A program made the translations under genes and the position numbers. DNA of 64,000 nt from Viridibacillus sp050279675 (lineage in GTDB: Bacteria; Bacillota; Bacilli; Bacillales_A; Planococcaceae), in assembly GCF_050279675.1 (NCBI RefSeq), contig NZ_JBNNUK010000002.1, positions 62,001 through 126,000 of the forward strand, in the 5' to 3' direction. Under the pieces are notes generated by a model that saw only the letters and a program-made list of their open reading frames with translations, had not been told where the DNA came from and made no database searches. Of the stretch, positions 55,305 through 63,875 are shown piece by piece (position 1 is the first letter of the stretch; every line of letters begins with the position of its first letter).

Positions 55305-56525
55305 ATGACAAAAGTTAGCTTAAATCAAGGGCAAGACAGAAAGAAAGTAGGGCGTAGCGTCTTATTAGGAGCTGCCTTCCTTATGGCAACATCATCGATT
55401 GGACCAGGATTTTTAACACAAACGACGGTCTTTACACAACAATTAGGGGCTAGTTTTGCCTTTGTTATTTTAGTTTCACTTATTTTAGATGTCTTCGCTC
55501 AAATAAATGTATGGCGTATCATCGCAGTATCAGGTATGCGTGGTCAAGAAATTGCCAACAAAGTACTTCCTGGTTTAGGTCTTGTATTAGCCATCATGAT
55601 TGTTATTGGTGGACTAGCGTTTAATATCGGGAACGTTGCAGGAGCTGGTCTAGGTTTAAATGCTATGCTCGGCTTGGATCCGATTATGGGCGCAGTTATT
55701 AGTGCAGTTTTTGCAATTTTCATTTTCCTTGTAAAAGAAGCAGGTAAAGCGATGGATAAGGTTGCACAAGCAGCTGGCTTTATCATGATTTTACTAATGA
55801 TGTATGTTGCTTTTACAACATCACCACCAGTTGGTGATGCATTAGCTAATACATTTACACCAGAAAAAATTGATATTCTTTCAATCGTAACTTTAGTTGG
55901 GGGAACAGTTGGTGGATATATTGTTTTCGCCGGTGGTCACCGCTTACTAGATGCAGGAGTTAAAGGGGTAGAATCTTTACCTGATGTAACGAAAAGTTCT
56001 GTAACAGGAATTGCTGCTACTGGTATTATGCGTGTAGCACTATTCTTAGCGGTATTAGGTGTAGTACATCAAGGTTTGACAATTGACCCTGCTAACCCAC
56101 CTGCTTCTGTATTTAAATTAGCTGCAGGTGAAATCGGTTATCGTATGTTTGGTGTTATTATGTGGGCTGCTGCGATTACTTCTGTAGTAGGTGCTGCATA
56201 TACATCAGTATCATTTATTCGTTCTTTCCACCCAATGATTGATAAATATCATAACTGGGTAATTATTGTCTTTATCGTTGTATCAACTATCACATTTGCA
56301 TTCGTTGGTAAACCTGTTAAAATTCTTGTTTTAGTAGGGGCAATCAATGCAATAATTTTACCTCTAGCACTTGGAACGTTATTAATCGCAGCATATAAAA
56401 AAGAGATTGTTGGTAATTATAAACATCCGATGTGGTTAACGATTCCAGGTATTTTTGTTGTAGTAGTTATGGCTGTACTTAGCGTTCGTACACTTATTAT
56501 CGAATTACCTAAACTATTTAGCTAG
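55305..56525 (+). CDS. NRAMP-family transporter (YcsG-like)
   Basis: 406 residues, about 11 helices. Begins with a GPGFLTQTTVFTQQLGASFAF segment (in pieces) in place of the classic NRAMP DPGN metal-binding motif, so the transported solute may not be a metal ion. Located like ycsG between ycsF and ycsI; may import pyroglutamate or supply an ion to the pathway. Confidence 0.88.
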   Translation: MTKVSLNQGQDRKKVGRSVLLGAAFLMATSSIGPGFLTQTTVFTQQLGASFAFVILVSLILDVFAQINVWRIIAVSGMRGQEIANKVLPGLGLVLAIMIVIGGLAFNIGNVAGAGLGLNAMLGLDPIMGAVISAVFAIFIFLVKEAGKAMDKVAQAAGFIMILLMMYVAFTTSPPVGDALANTFTPEKIDILSIVTLVGGTVGGYIVFAGGHRLLDAGVKGVESLPDVTKSSVTGIAATGIMRVALFLAVLGVVHQGLTIDPANPPASVFKLAAGEIGYRMFGVIMWAAAITSVVGAAYTSVSFIRSFHPMIDKYHNWVIIVFIVVSTITFAFVGKPVKILVLVGAINAIILPLALGTLLIAAYKKEIVGNYKHPMWLTIPGIFVVVVMAVLSVRTLIIELPKLFS

Positions 56526-56543
56526 TTAAGAAAGTGGGGAATT

Positions 56544-57338
56544 ATGATGACACAATTTGATACAATGGCCCCAACTGCTATTCGAGAATTAATTCGTAAT
56601 GGTGAATTGACTGGACCAACAGCGGGAATGGCTAAAGGCTATACACAAGCAAACTTGGTTATTTTAAAGAAAGAATATGCGTATGATTTCTTATTGTTCT
56701 GTCAACGCAATCCAAAATCTTGTCCATTAGTGGATGTGACCGATATTGGGTCATATACACCTAACTCTATTGCTGCTGGTGCAGATATTCGCAAAGATAT
56801 ACCGAGATATCGAATATATCGTGATGGTGTTTTCACTGAAGAAGTAACCGATGTTACAGATTATTGGGAAGATGATATGGTATGTTTCCTATTAGGGTGT
56901 AGTTTTACTTTTGAAACGCCACTTCTTGCAAGTGGAATTCCAGTAAGACATATTGAAGAAGATTGTAATGTACCTATGTATAAAACGAATATTCCATGCG
57001 AAAAAGCAGGTATTTTTGAAGGTCCAATGGTTGTTAGTATGCGTCCTATGAAACATGCTGACGCAATCCGAGCTGTACAAATTACTTCTCGTTTTCCAGA
57101 TGTTCATGGTGCACCGGTTCATATTGGCGATCCAAGCCAAATTGGGATTACAGATGTAAATACTCCTGATTTTGGAGATGCTGTAACGATTAAAGAAGAC
57201 GAAGTTCCGGTATTTTGGGCTTGTGGCGTTACGCCTCAAGCAGTAGCGATGGAAAGTAAACCATCTATTATGATCACTCACGGACCCGGCTGTATGTTCA
57301 TTAGTGATTTAAAAGATGATAAATTAAGCATACTTTAA
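56544..57338 (+). CDS. Putative hydro-lyase YcsI (DUF1445, D-glutamate cyclase family)
   Basis: 264 residues: LTGPTAGMAKGYTQANL, DVTDIGSYTP, FLLGCSFTFETPLL, HIGDPSQIGI and THGPGCMFISD. Family members include mammalian D-glutamate cyclase, which makes 5-oxo-D-proline, chemically matched to the 5-oxoprolinase next door. ATG 56544 after GTGGGGAA. Confidence 0.9.
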   Translation: MMTQFDTMAPTAIRELIRNGELTGPTAGMAKGYTQANLVILKKEYAYDFLLFCQRNPKSCPLVDVTDIGSYTPNSIAAGADIRKDIPRYRIYRDGVFTEEVTDVTDYWEDDMVCFLLGCSFTFETPLLASGIPVRHIEEDCNVPMYKTNIPCEKAGIFEGPMVVSMRPMKHADAIRAVQITSRFPDVHGAPVHIGDPSQIGITDVNTPDFGDAVTIKEDEVPVFWACGVTPQAVAMESKPSIMITHGPGCMFISDLKDDKLSIL

Positions 57339-57343
57339 GTAAT

Positions 57344-57386
57344 AAAGCGCCTCTAAGTTAAAAAACTAACTTAGAGGCGCTTTTTA
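57344..57386 (+). terminator. Terminator of the pxpA-ycsG-ycsI genes
   Basis: Perfect 17-bp stem AAAGCGCCTCTAAGTTA / TAACTTAGAGGCGCTTT with a six-base loop, then T-run. Confidence 0.95.
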
Positions 57387-57491
57387 TATACCTTTTACTT
57401 ATTTTACTGTGCCAAATTTGTTAGCTTAGTCCAATATTAATTCAGCTTCAGAGCTAAAGTAATGAACTACTTATACATGATATTAGCTTTC

Positions 57492-57581
57492 TCAGCGCCG
57501 AATAGGATGCCAGATGCCACTTCTAACTTGTTCTAGATAATGTTGAATGACGTCTTGTAGTTTCCAGTATGTTGTTTTTAT
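57492..57581 (-). other. Orphan ribosome binding site with a short frame
   Basis: On the minus strand a strong TAGGAGG (57589-57594) is followed seven bases later by ATA and a 29-codon frame (KTTYWKLQDVIQHYLEQV, then RSGIWHPIRR). The sequence faintly recalls the N-terminus of GntR regulators. Either a gene remnant whose ATG became ATA or chance. The rest of 57387-57839 holds only the dif-like palindrome and AT-rich DNA. Confidence 0.25.
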
Positions 57582-57713
57582 AGCTATTCCTCCTAATATC
57601 TCTCAACCTATATGAGTAAATAGGCTACTCGTAGATACTTAGGAATCAAACTATTATAGTTTTTATTAGCACTTTTGTAGATTAAATATGTATATACATA
57701 AATTTGTATTTTC

Positions 57714-57747
57714 TATTAGTTTACATAATATTATTATGTAAACTAAA
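57714..57747. repeat. dif-like palindrome, copy 2
   Basis: Identical to 48498-48531 over 34 bases; the perfect 31-base palindrome is at 57716-57746. Flanking bases differ from copy 1, so the unit of similarity is the site itself, not a larger element. Confidence 0.85.
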
Positions 57748-57839
57748 TTCTATACTTTCAATTTTTTAATTGAGAACGTATTATTATAAAAGTAACTTAT
57801 TTTTAATATGTAGTGATTCGTCATAAAGGAGATTGTAAT

Positions 57840-58106
57840 ATGAATGATAAGCGATTTAAAATTGCGCATCGTGAGGCCATCATTGGGGTGATACTTGTAA
57901 TCATCAATTTTAGTATTTGGTTTGGCTTTGCTTATGGCATGGGCTCAGGAGATCCGTCATCTTATACATATGTACTTGGTTTTCCAGAGTGGTTTTTCTA
58001 TAGCTGTATTGCAGGAACTATTTTCATGGTCATCCTTATAGTTTTCGTCATTAAATTCCTCTTCACAGATGTACCATTTGACGATGAGGAGGGTGAACAG
58101 AAATGA
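57840..58106 (+). CDS. YhdT-family small membrane protein (DUF997)
   Basis: 88 residues with two helices (about 12-32 and 52-72); FKIAHREAIIGVILVIINF (in part), WFGFAYGMGSGDPSSY and GFPEWFFYSC are the family's conserved parts. ATG 57840 after AAAGGAGAT. Its end overlaps panF, the usual arrangement. Confidence 0.9.
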   Translation: MNDKRFKIAHREAIIGVILVIINFSIWFGFAYGMGSGDPSSYTYVLGFPEWFFYSCIAGTIFMVILIVFVIKFLFTDVPFDDEEGEQK

Positions 58107-59551
58107 TACATTGGCAAGTGATTATTCCTTTAGTTGTTTTTTTAGTACTTATTTTTGGGATTGGGATATGGGCGAATCGCCAAGTCATGCAATCAAATTC
58201 GTTTTTGCAAGAATATTTCCTTGGCGGACGTGAAATGGGTGGTTTCTTACTTGCTATGACAATGATGGCGACATACGGTAGCGCTGGGAGTTTTATAGGT
58301 GGTCCAGGTGTTGCCTATAATACAGGACTCGGTTGGGTTCTTTTGGCGATGGCGCAGTTACCAGCAGGTTATTTCGTTCTAATGATACTTGGTAAAAAAT
58401 TTGCAATTATTGCACGTAAGTATCAAGCAATCACTCTAATTGATTTTTTAAGTGAACGATATCAAAGTAAAACGGTTGTCATTGTATCAGCAGTTAGTAT
58501 TATTTTATTCTTATTTGCATCCATGGCAGCTCAGTGGATTGGCGGGGCGCGATTAATAGAGTCATTAACAGGCTTAAACTATTCTACTGCATTGTTTATC
58601 TTTGCAGGTGCTGTATTAATTTACGTGATTATTGGTGGTTTCCGTGCAGTAGCATTAACAGATGCAGTGCAAGGTTCTGTGATGGTCATTGGGACAATCA
58701 TTTTACTTGTCGCAACGGTTATTGCTGGTGGAGGAATATCGAATATAATGAGTGATTTAGTCGCTGAAAATCCGAATCTTGTATCACCTTATGGGGCAGA
58801 TCGTAGTTTAACGCCATTATACGTATCGACATTTTGGATTTTAATTGGGATAGGTGTTATTGGCTTACCTCAAATTGCCGTTCGTGCAATGTCATATAAA
58901 AACTCAAAAGGCATGCATACAGCCATTATCATTGGCACAATTGCACTTGCTACAATTATGTTTGGCATGCATTTAATTGGTGTACTAGCACGTCCGGTAT
59001 TACCAGGCATAGAAATTGGTGATAAAGTGATGCCTTTACTGACGCTAAAAGTGTTACCTCCATACTTAGCAGGAATTGTGCTAGCTGCACCAATGGCAGC
59101 AATCATGTCTACGGTTAACGCTTTACTTATCTTAGTAAGTTCAACTGTAGTAAAAGATATTTACTTAAACTATATAAAACCAACTGCATCAGATGCACAG
59201 ATTAAAAAAGCAAGTTTCTATGTGACTACAGTTATTGGGATAGCAGTGGTTCTAGTAGCTCTACGTCCACCAGATTTACTTATTTGGCTGAACTTATTTG
59301 CTTTCGGTGGATTGGAATCCGTATTCTTATGGCCGGTTGTATTTGGTCTCTACTGGAAAACAGGAAACAAATACGGTGCGATTGCATCGATGATTATCGG
59401 GATTTCATCTTATATCTACATTGATCAAATAATGCCAAGTGTATTAGGTATGCATACTGTTACGTTGCCGATAATCTTATCTTTAGTAGCATTTGTTGTA
59501 GTAAGTCTTGTTACGAAGGACAAAGTTAAGACTGGAAAATCGATTATTTAA
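58103..59551 (+). CDS. panF: Sodium/pantothenate symporter PanF-type
   Basis: 482 residues, about 13 helices: SFLQEYFLGGREMGGFLLAM (at most), ATYGSAGSFIGGPGVAY, ARKYQAITLIDFLSERY and APMAAIMSTVNALLILVSS mark PanF within the SSS family. Pairing with DUF997 supports this. Third SSS transporter of the window. Confidence 0.88.
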   Translation: MIHWQVIIPLVVFLVLIFGIGIWANRQVMQSNSFLQEYFLGGREMGGFLLAMTMMATYGSAGSFIGGPGVAYNTGLGWVLLAMAQLPAGYFVLMILGKKFAIIARKYQAITLIDFLSERYQSKTVVIVSAVSIILFLFASMAAQWIGGARLIESLTGLNYSTALFIFAGAVLIYVIIGGFRAVALTDAVQGSVMVIGTIILLVATVIAGGGISNIMSDLVAENPNLVSPYGADRSLTPLYVSTFWILIGIGVIGLPQIAVRAMSYKNSKGMHTAIIIGTIALATIMFGMHLIGVLARPVLPGIEIGDKVMPLLTLKVLPPYLAGIVLAAPMAAIMSTVNALLILVSSTVVKDIYLNYIKPTASDAQIKKASFYVTTVIGIAVVLVALRPPDLLIWLNLFAFGGLESVFLWPVVFGLYWKTGNKYGAIASMIIGISSYIYIDQIMPSVLGMHTVTLPIILSLVAFVVVSLVTKDKVKTGKSII

Positions 59552-59555
59552 TAAG

Positions 59556-59593
59556 AAACACCAAACTTTTAGTTTTAAAGTTTGGTGTTTTTA
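59556..59593 (+). terminator. Terminator of the panF gene
   Basis: Perfect stem AAACACCAAACTTT / AAAGTTTGGTGTTT with seven-base loop and T-run. Confidence 0.92.
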
Positions 59594-59699
59594 TATGTAA
59601 AAACCGGTTAATAATTTTTGTTTATCTAATTGACAGATAACTCTAACTGTTATACAATAATAAAAAATAAAAAAATTGTTATATAACAGGAGGGTTTAC

Positions 59700-59858
59700 A
59701 TGGAAATGTATAGAGAAGGTTATGAAACGTATTGTCTAGCTTGTGAAAATTATGGTATGGAGTCGATGAATTTTTATCTTTACGTGAGAAACTTAACCGT
59801 AGAGCAGTTAAACGCATTCAATCAACATACGAAGGGAAGCGATGATTACGAAGTCTGA
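59700..59858 (+). CDS. Small soluble protein, unknown function
   Basis: 52 residues rich in Tyr, Asn and Glu (YREGYETYCLACENYGMES, YLYVRNLTVEQLNAFNQH), with CLAC. Strong RBS AGGAGGG seven bases before ATG and its own terminator, so it is probably a real gene. No family recognised. Confidence 0.75.
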   Translation: MEMYREGYETYCLACENYGMESMNFYLYVRNLTVEQLNAFNQHTKGSDDYEV

Positions 59859-59875
59859 TGCCATAGTAATTTTAT

Positions 59876-59914
59876 AAAAACCCTACCCGTTGCTAAAAAC
59901 AGGTAGGGTTTTGT
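59876..59914 (+). terminator. Terminator of the small-protein gene
   Basis: AACCCTACC / GGTAGGGTT stem, T-rich tail. Confidence 0.88.
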
Positions 59915-60029
59915 TATGTTTTTATTGTTTTGATACGAAAAAGTCCGAATTTTAATACAATAAAAAATATTAATTTACATTCTAAAACTTTTATGAAATA
60001 ATTTAGATTAATAGACAAATAAATATTTC

Positions 60030-60201
60030 TTATAAGAGTGCTTATGTTCATCATAAGCTAAAAGGGAAATCGGTGTAAATCCGATGCAGCCCCGCTACTG
60101 TAAGTGTGGATGAAATTGTTGCAAACCACTGGTGCATGTATAATGCGCTGGGAAGGAACAAGAGTAAATAGATACACAAGCCAGGAGACCTGCTTTTATA
60201 A
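60030..60201 (+). promoter_or_regulatory. Cobalamin riboswitch controlling the corrinoid uptake operon
   Basis: Elements GGGAAATCGGTG, ATCCGATGCAGCC, B12 box CCCGCTACTGT, CTGGGAAGG and AAGCCAGGAGACCTGC; P1 arms TTATAAGAG (60030-60038) and CTTTTATAA (60193-60201). A possible -35 TTTACA lies at 59974-59979. Terminator about 90 bases downstream. Confidence 0.95.
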
Positions 60202-60292
60202 TGTAGTTTCAATCTTCGAGGGGGAGATTTGGAGCATCGAAGGCCTTTTTGTATATCATTGTACATTTTTCTGGCATTTCGCCGTCCAAATT

Positions 60293-60322
60293 CTCTTTAC
60301 ATTGTGTAAAGGGATTTTTTTT
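60293..60322 (+). terminator. Riboswitch-linked terminator
   Basis: CTCTTTACA / TGTAAAGGG stem with a three-base loop and eight T, 75 bases before the first gene. A weaker CTTCGA/TCGAAG hairpin ending in T lies upstream (60213-60250). Confidence 0.85.
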
Positions 60323-60396
60323 GCCCTTATATATATGTTCTTCCTTTTAAAGAAAAACTACAAGTAATTAACAATAAAGATATGGGGGATTTCAAC

Positions 60397-61968
60397 ATGT
60401 ACACAAGTAAATGGGTAAGAAAATGGGTAGCACCTATCGGAATGGCAAGTTTATTAGCATTTTCACAACTACCAGGTCAATTGTCGACAGTAAAAGCTGC
60501 AGAAAATACGTCAGCGACTGTTCAAGTTCCAGCGAAAGATGTCAGTTATAAAAACGTTCTAAATTCAACAGCGGCATTTTTACTACAACAAGTGCCGAAT
60601 CCATCATTTGGTGATGAAGACTACGTAACTGATTTCGCTCGTGCTAGCGTACCAGTTCCTTCTAAATACTATGAAACTTATTACAATAATCTAGTCAAAG
60701 AGGTTAAAAGTAAGGATGGCAAAATCTCTAAAGACGTTGGTAAATATTCAAAAGTCATTATTGCATTAACAGCCATCAACAAAGATCCGCGTAATGTTGG
60801 GGGATATGATTTAGTTAAGTCTATGTATGATACATATTTGACTACAGAGGAAGCAAAAAAATTAACTAATGGGAATAAATTTCATTTCTTAAATGCTATT
60901 GATACAAAAAATTATGATTTATCAACGGAACCGAAATATGCGGAGATTACAAGAACTAAATTAGTAAATGATTTAGTAAAAGATCAATTTGAAGATGGAT
61001 CATTTGCGTGGGCTCTAGATTATGGATCTGATAAAGATTCAACATCAATGACGGCTACTGCTTTAGCGCCTTACACAAAAGATGCGAAGGTAAAAGCAGC
61101 TGTTGAAAAAGCAAATGATTATTTAGGCAAAGAACTAGGTGAACAAGGTGGATTCTACTCAGAATGGGCAAAAGGTGACAGTCCTGAAACAGTATCTCAA
61201 TTCATCATCAATTTAACGTCTAATCAAACAAATCCAAAAACGGACCCACGTTTCATCAAAGGTAATGGTAGCTGGGCTGTTTCTAACCTAGTAAGTTTTG
61301 TAGATAGTGCTACAGGTGGATTAAAGAGCGGTTTGTCACTTAAAATTCCAAACTTAATGTCATCAGATCAAGGTTTACGTGCACTTGCTTCATATGACCG
61401 CTATGTAAACGGCAAAAACCGTATTTATGATATGTCTGATGCTGCGGAGTCACTTAAATTTGACATTACAGCACCTGAAGTAGCAACAGCTAATAAAGTT
61501 AGTGATCAAACAACAATTGTTAAAGGCAAAGCTGAAGCAGGAGCGAAAGTTACGATTTATAACGGCTCTAAGCTACTAGCATCAACTACTGCATCTACAA
61601 AAGGCACATACTCTTTAACAATCAAAAAGCAAAAAGCTAATTCAACATTGAAAATTTATGTGACAGATGCATCTAAAAATAAAAGCAAAGCATACACATT
61701 AAAAGTAGCTGATAGAACGGCTCCTAAAGCACCGTCAGTTAAAAAAGTAACTATTTCAACTAGTAAAGTGACTGGGACAGCTGAAAAAGGTGCAAAAGTG
61801 TATGTATTAAAAGGTAAAACGTCTATCGGTAAAGGAACTGTAAATAGTAAGGGGCAATTTACTGTTATAATTAAAAATCAAAAGGCTAATACTAAATTAA
61901 CAGTTTATGCCAAAGATGAAGCCGGTAACAAAAGTAATGCAACAAAAGTAGTAGTTAAAACGAAATAA
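60397..61968 (+). CDS. Secreted terpenoid-cyclase-like alpha-barrel protein with two Ig-like repeats
   Basis: 523 residues from ATG 60397 (GGGGGA seven bases upstream). Signal peptide 1-35 (positively charged start, hydrophobic core, end VKAA). Residues about 45-360 look like an alpha6/alpha6 barrel of the prenyltransferase/intrinsic-factor clan: DQFEDGSFAWALDYG and DSTSMTATALAPYT match the Q-x-x-D-G-S/G-W and T-A-x-A-L-x-A-L-A-P-Y pattern of transcobalamin-type proteins. Two Big_6-like Ig repeats follow (about 363-441 and 442-523, each with AEAGAKV or AEKGAKV). No LPXTG or SLH anchor. Under a B12 riboswitch and next to a DUF4430 lipoprotein: probable extracellular corrinoid binder. The function is inferred. 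Confidence 0.75.
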   Translation: MYTSKWVRKWVAPIGMASLLAFSQLPGQLSTVKAAENTSATVQVPAKDVSYKNVLNSTAAFLLQQVPNPSFGDEDYVTDFARASVPVPSKYYETYYNNLVKEVKSKDGKISKDVGKYSKVIIALTAINKDPRNVGGYDLVKSMYDTYLTTEEAKKLTNGNKFHFLNAIDTKNYDLSTEPKYAEITRTKLVNDLVKDQFEDGSFAWALDYGSDKDSTSMTATALAPYTKDAKVKAAVEKANDYLGKELGEQGGFYSEWAKGDSPETVSQFIINLTSNQTNPKTDPRFIKGNGSWAVSNLVSFVDSATGGLKSGLSLKIPNLMSSDQGLRALASYDRYVNGKNRIYDMSDAAESLKFDITAPEVATANKVSDQTTIVKGKAEAGAKVTIYNGSKLLASTTASTKGTYSLTIKKQKANSTLKIYVTDASKNKSKAYTLKVADRTAPKAPSVKKVTISTSKVTGTAEKGAKVYVLKGKTSIGKGTVNSKGQFTVIIKNQKANTKLTVYAKDEAGNKSNATKVVVKTK

Positions 61969-61985
61969 TTTGAAAGAAATAGGAA

Positions 61986-62012
61986 GGGTGTTGGAGTTTA
62001 TCTCCAGCACCC
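61986..62012 (+). other. Intercistronic hairpin
   Basis: GGGTGTTGGAG / CTCCAGCACCC with a five-base loop; only one T-G pair. No T-run follows, so probably an mRNA stability or partial attenuation element between the secreted protein and lipoprotein genes. Confidence 0.6.
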
Positions 62013-62042
62013 TATTCCCATCTATAAGAAGAGGTGCGATTT

Positions 62043-62969
62043 ATGAAAAAATTAATACCATTATGGCTAATGATGATTCTCTCATTGATCATTATCACTG
62101 GCTGTAAGATTCAATCAGTTGAAGAATATAATAACCAAACTGAGCAAGAACAAAGTGTTGATGAAGCAAGTGAGACTAAGGTAATCGTTAAAGGTGATAA
62201 AGGTGAAGAATCAGCAAAGGAAGAAAAAGAAAAAGATTCAACAATAGATGCTATAAAGCCAAATAACGAAGAAGAGGAAAAGACCGAAACAAAGCAAAAG
62301 GAACCAAAAAATGAAGAAGAGGTAACGCCAAAAAAAGAGCAACCAACAAGCACACCTAAAACTGATTCAACATCAACTTCGAAAACACCTAGTAAAGATA
62401 CTTCGACTAGTTCAAATAATGAAAAGCAAGATAAAAGTCCAGCACCAACTAAAGATAAAACACCAACAAAAGATCAGAAGCCTGAAAAAGATAAAAAACC
62501 CGAAAACAATAACGTAGCTCAAAAGCCAAGTAAGCCTAATAAAGAAGATGAAAAGAAGAAAGAATATGTGACTATTTCGATTAGTGCTGCAACTTTGCTA
62601 ACGCATTGGGATATGTTAAAACCTGCATTACAAAGTGAAAAATACGTACCGAAAAATGGTGTGATTTTAAAGTCTACGAAATATGAGATCTTAAACGAAG
62701 ACGAAACGGTTTGGTCTATTATTAAACGAGCTACAAAAGAACATGGTATTCATCTGGAATATGAAGGAGCGGGCGACAATCAATATGGCTCTGTCTATAT
62801 CGAAGGGATTAATCACCTTTATGAATTCGACGCAGGGGAATTAAGTGGTTGGATGTACTCTGTAAACGGGCAGACCCCTAATTATGGTGTGAGTGCAGTT
62901 ACCGTTAAAAATGGTGACAATATTCAGTTTCAGTATACAGTCGATCTAGGCCGTGATATAGGTAGATAA
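62043..62969 (+). CDS. DUF4430 lipoprotein, probable corrinoid-binding beta domain
   Basis: 308 residues. Lipoprotein signal with lipobox IITGC (Cys about 21). Residues about 25-175 are a long Lys/Glu/Pro/Thr/Ser-rich spacer that can cross the cell wall. The C-terminal 130 residues are DUF4430-like: DETVWSIIKRATKEHGIHLEY, GSVYIEGINHLYEFDAGELSGWMYSVNG (in pieces), PNYGVSAVTVKNGD. The same domain forms the C-terminal beta domain of intrinsic factor and transcobalamin. ATG 62043 after AAGAGGTG; GTG at 62034 overlaps that SD. Confidence 0.8.
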   Translation: MKKLIPLWLMMILSLIIITGCKIQSVEEYNNQTEQEQSVDEASETKVIVKGDKGEESAKEEKEKDSTIDAIKPNNEEEEKTETKQKEPKNEEEVTPKKEQPTSTPKTDSTSTSKTPSKDTSTSSNNEKQDKSPAPTKDKTPTKDQKPEKDKKPENNNVAQKPSKPNKEDEKKKEYVTISISAATLLTHWDMLKPALQSEKYVPKNGVILKSTKYEILNEDETVWSIIKRATKEHGIHLEYEGAGDNQYGSVYIEGINHLYEFDAGELSGWMYSVNGQTPNYGVSAVTVKNGDNIQFQYTVDLGRDIGR

Positions 62970-62993
62970 TTATTAAAAGGAGTAATAAGCATC

Positions 62994-63875
62994 ATGAAAG
63001 CATTTGAAACGTATCACCCTATTGTTCTCTTTGCATATTTTGCATCTGTCATCGGACTTTCCATGTTCTATATGCATCCAGTTTATTTACTTATTACATG
63101 TATTGGAGCAATTACATTAAGTCTGTTACTTAATAGAAAATCATTTATTAGCGGCTTAAAATTTTTCGTGCCGATGTTTTTTATCGCTGCAATTATTAAT
63201 CCACTTATTAGTCATGACGGAGAAATCATTCTATTTTACATAGATTATAATACTATAACATTAGAGGCTATTGTTTATGGATTTGCGATGTCGATTATGA
63301 TCTGTTCAGTCATTTTTTGGTTTGGTTGTTATAACGTTGTAATGACATCAGATAAATTTCTTTATTTATTCGGTAAGATATCACCTGCACTAGCGCTGGT
63401 CATTTCATTAACATTACGTCTTGTCCCGCGTTTTAAACATCAAATTACGATTATTTCACATGCACAAAAAACAATTGGCATGGATATTTCAGCCGGCAAC
63501 CCATGGCAAAGAGTAAAAAGCGGGATTCGCATCATCTCCATTCTTATAACTTGGGCACTAGAAAATGCAATTGAGACGGCTGATTCGATGAAAGCACGTG
63601 GTTATGGCTTGAAGAACCGTTCCACATTTTCATTATTCGTTTTCGAAAAAAGAGATGGATTTTTGCTCGGAATCATATTAACACTTCTTTTAACGAATAT
63701 TCTTGGCAGTTACTTTGGTGTGACGACGTATTATTTTTATCCAACGTTTACTGAATTAGCTTTAACTCCAATTAGCATAGGACTTTATATTTCTTATGCT
63801 AGTTTACTAGTAATACCTATTGTGATTGAAATTCGGGAGGCAATTAAATGGCGCTCATTGAAATACAACATGTAA
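62994..63875 (+). CDS. ECF transporter transmembrane protein EcfT (CbiQ-like)
   Basis: 293 residues, about six helices, with the coupling motif KARGYGLK (Ala-Arg-Gly) at about 199-206 and TLRLVPRFKHQI before it. Same family as cbiQ at the left end but only distantly similar. RBS AAAAGGAG. Its end overlaps the ATPase gene by 28 bases. Likely energised by the next-gene ATPases; the S component is not in the window. Confidence 0.88.
   Translation: MKAFETYHPIVLFAYFASVIGLSMFYMHPVYLLITCIGAITLSLLLNRKSFISGLKFFVPMFFIAAIINPLISHDGEIILFYIDYNTITLEAIVYGFAMSIMICSVIFWFGCYNVVMTSDKFLYLFGKISPALALVISLTLRLVPRFKHQITIISHAQKTIGMDISAGNPWQRVKSGIRIISILITWALENAIETADSMKARGYGLKNRSTFSLFVFEKRDGFLLGIILTLLLTNILGSYFGVTTYYFYPTFTELALTPISIGLYISYASLLVIPIVIEIREAIKWRSLKYNM

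Noticed and set aside
60104..60367. 87-residue frame over the third B12 riboswitch
   Set aside because: It runs through the aptamer and terminator, has no SD and its translation has no protein-like pattern.
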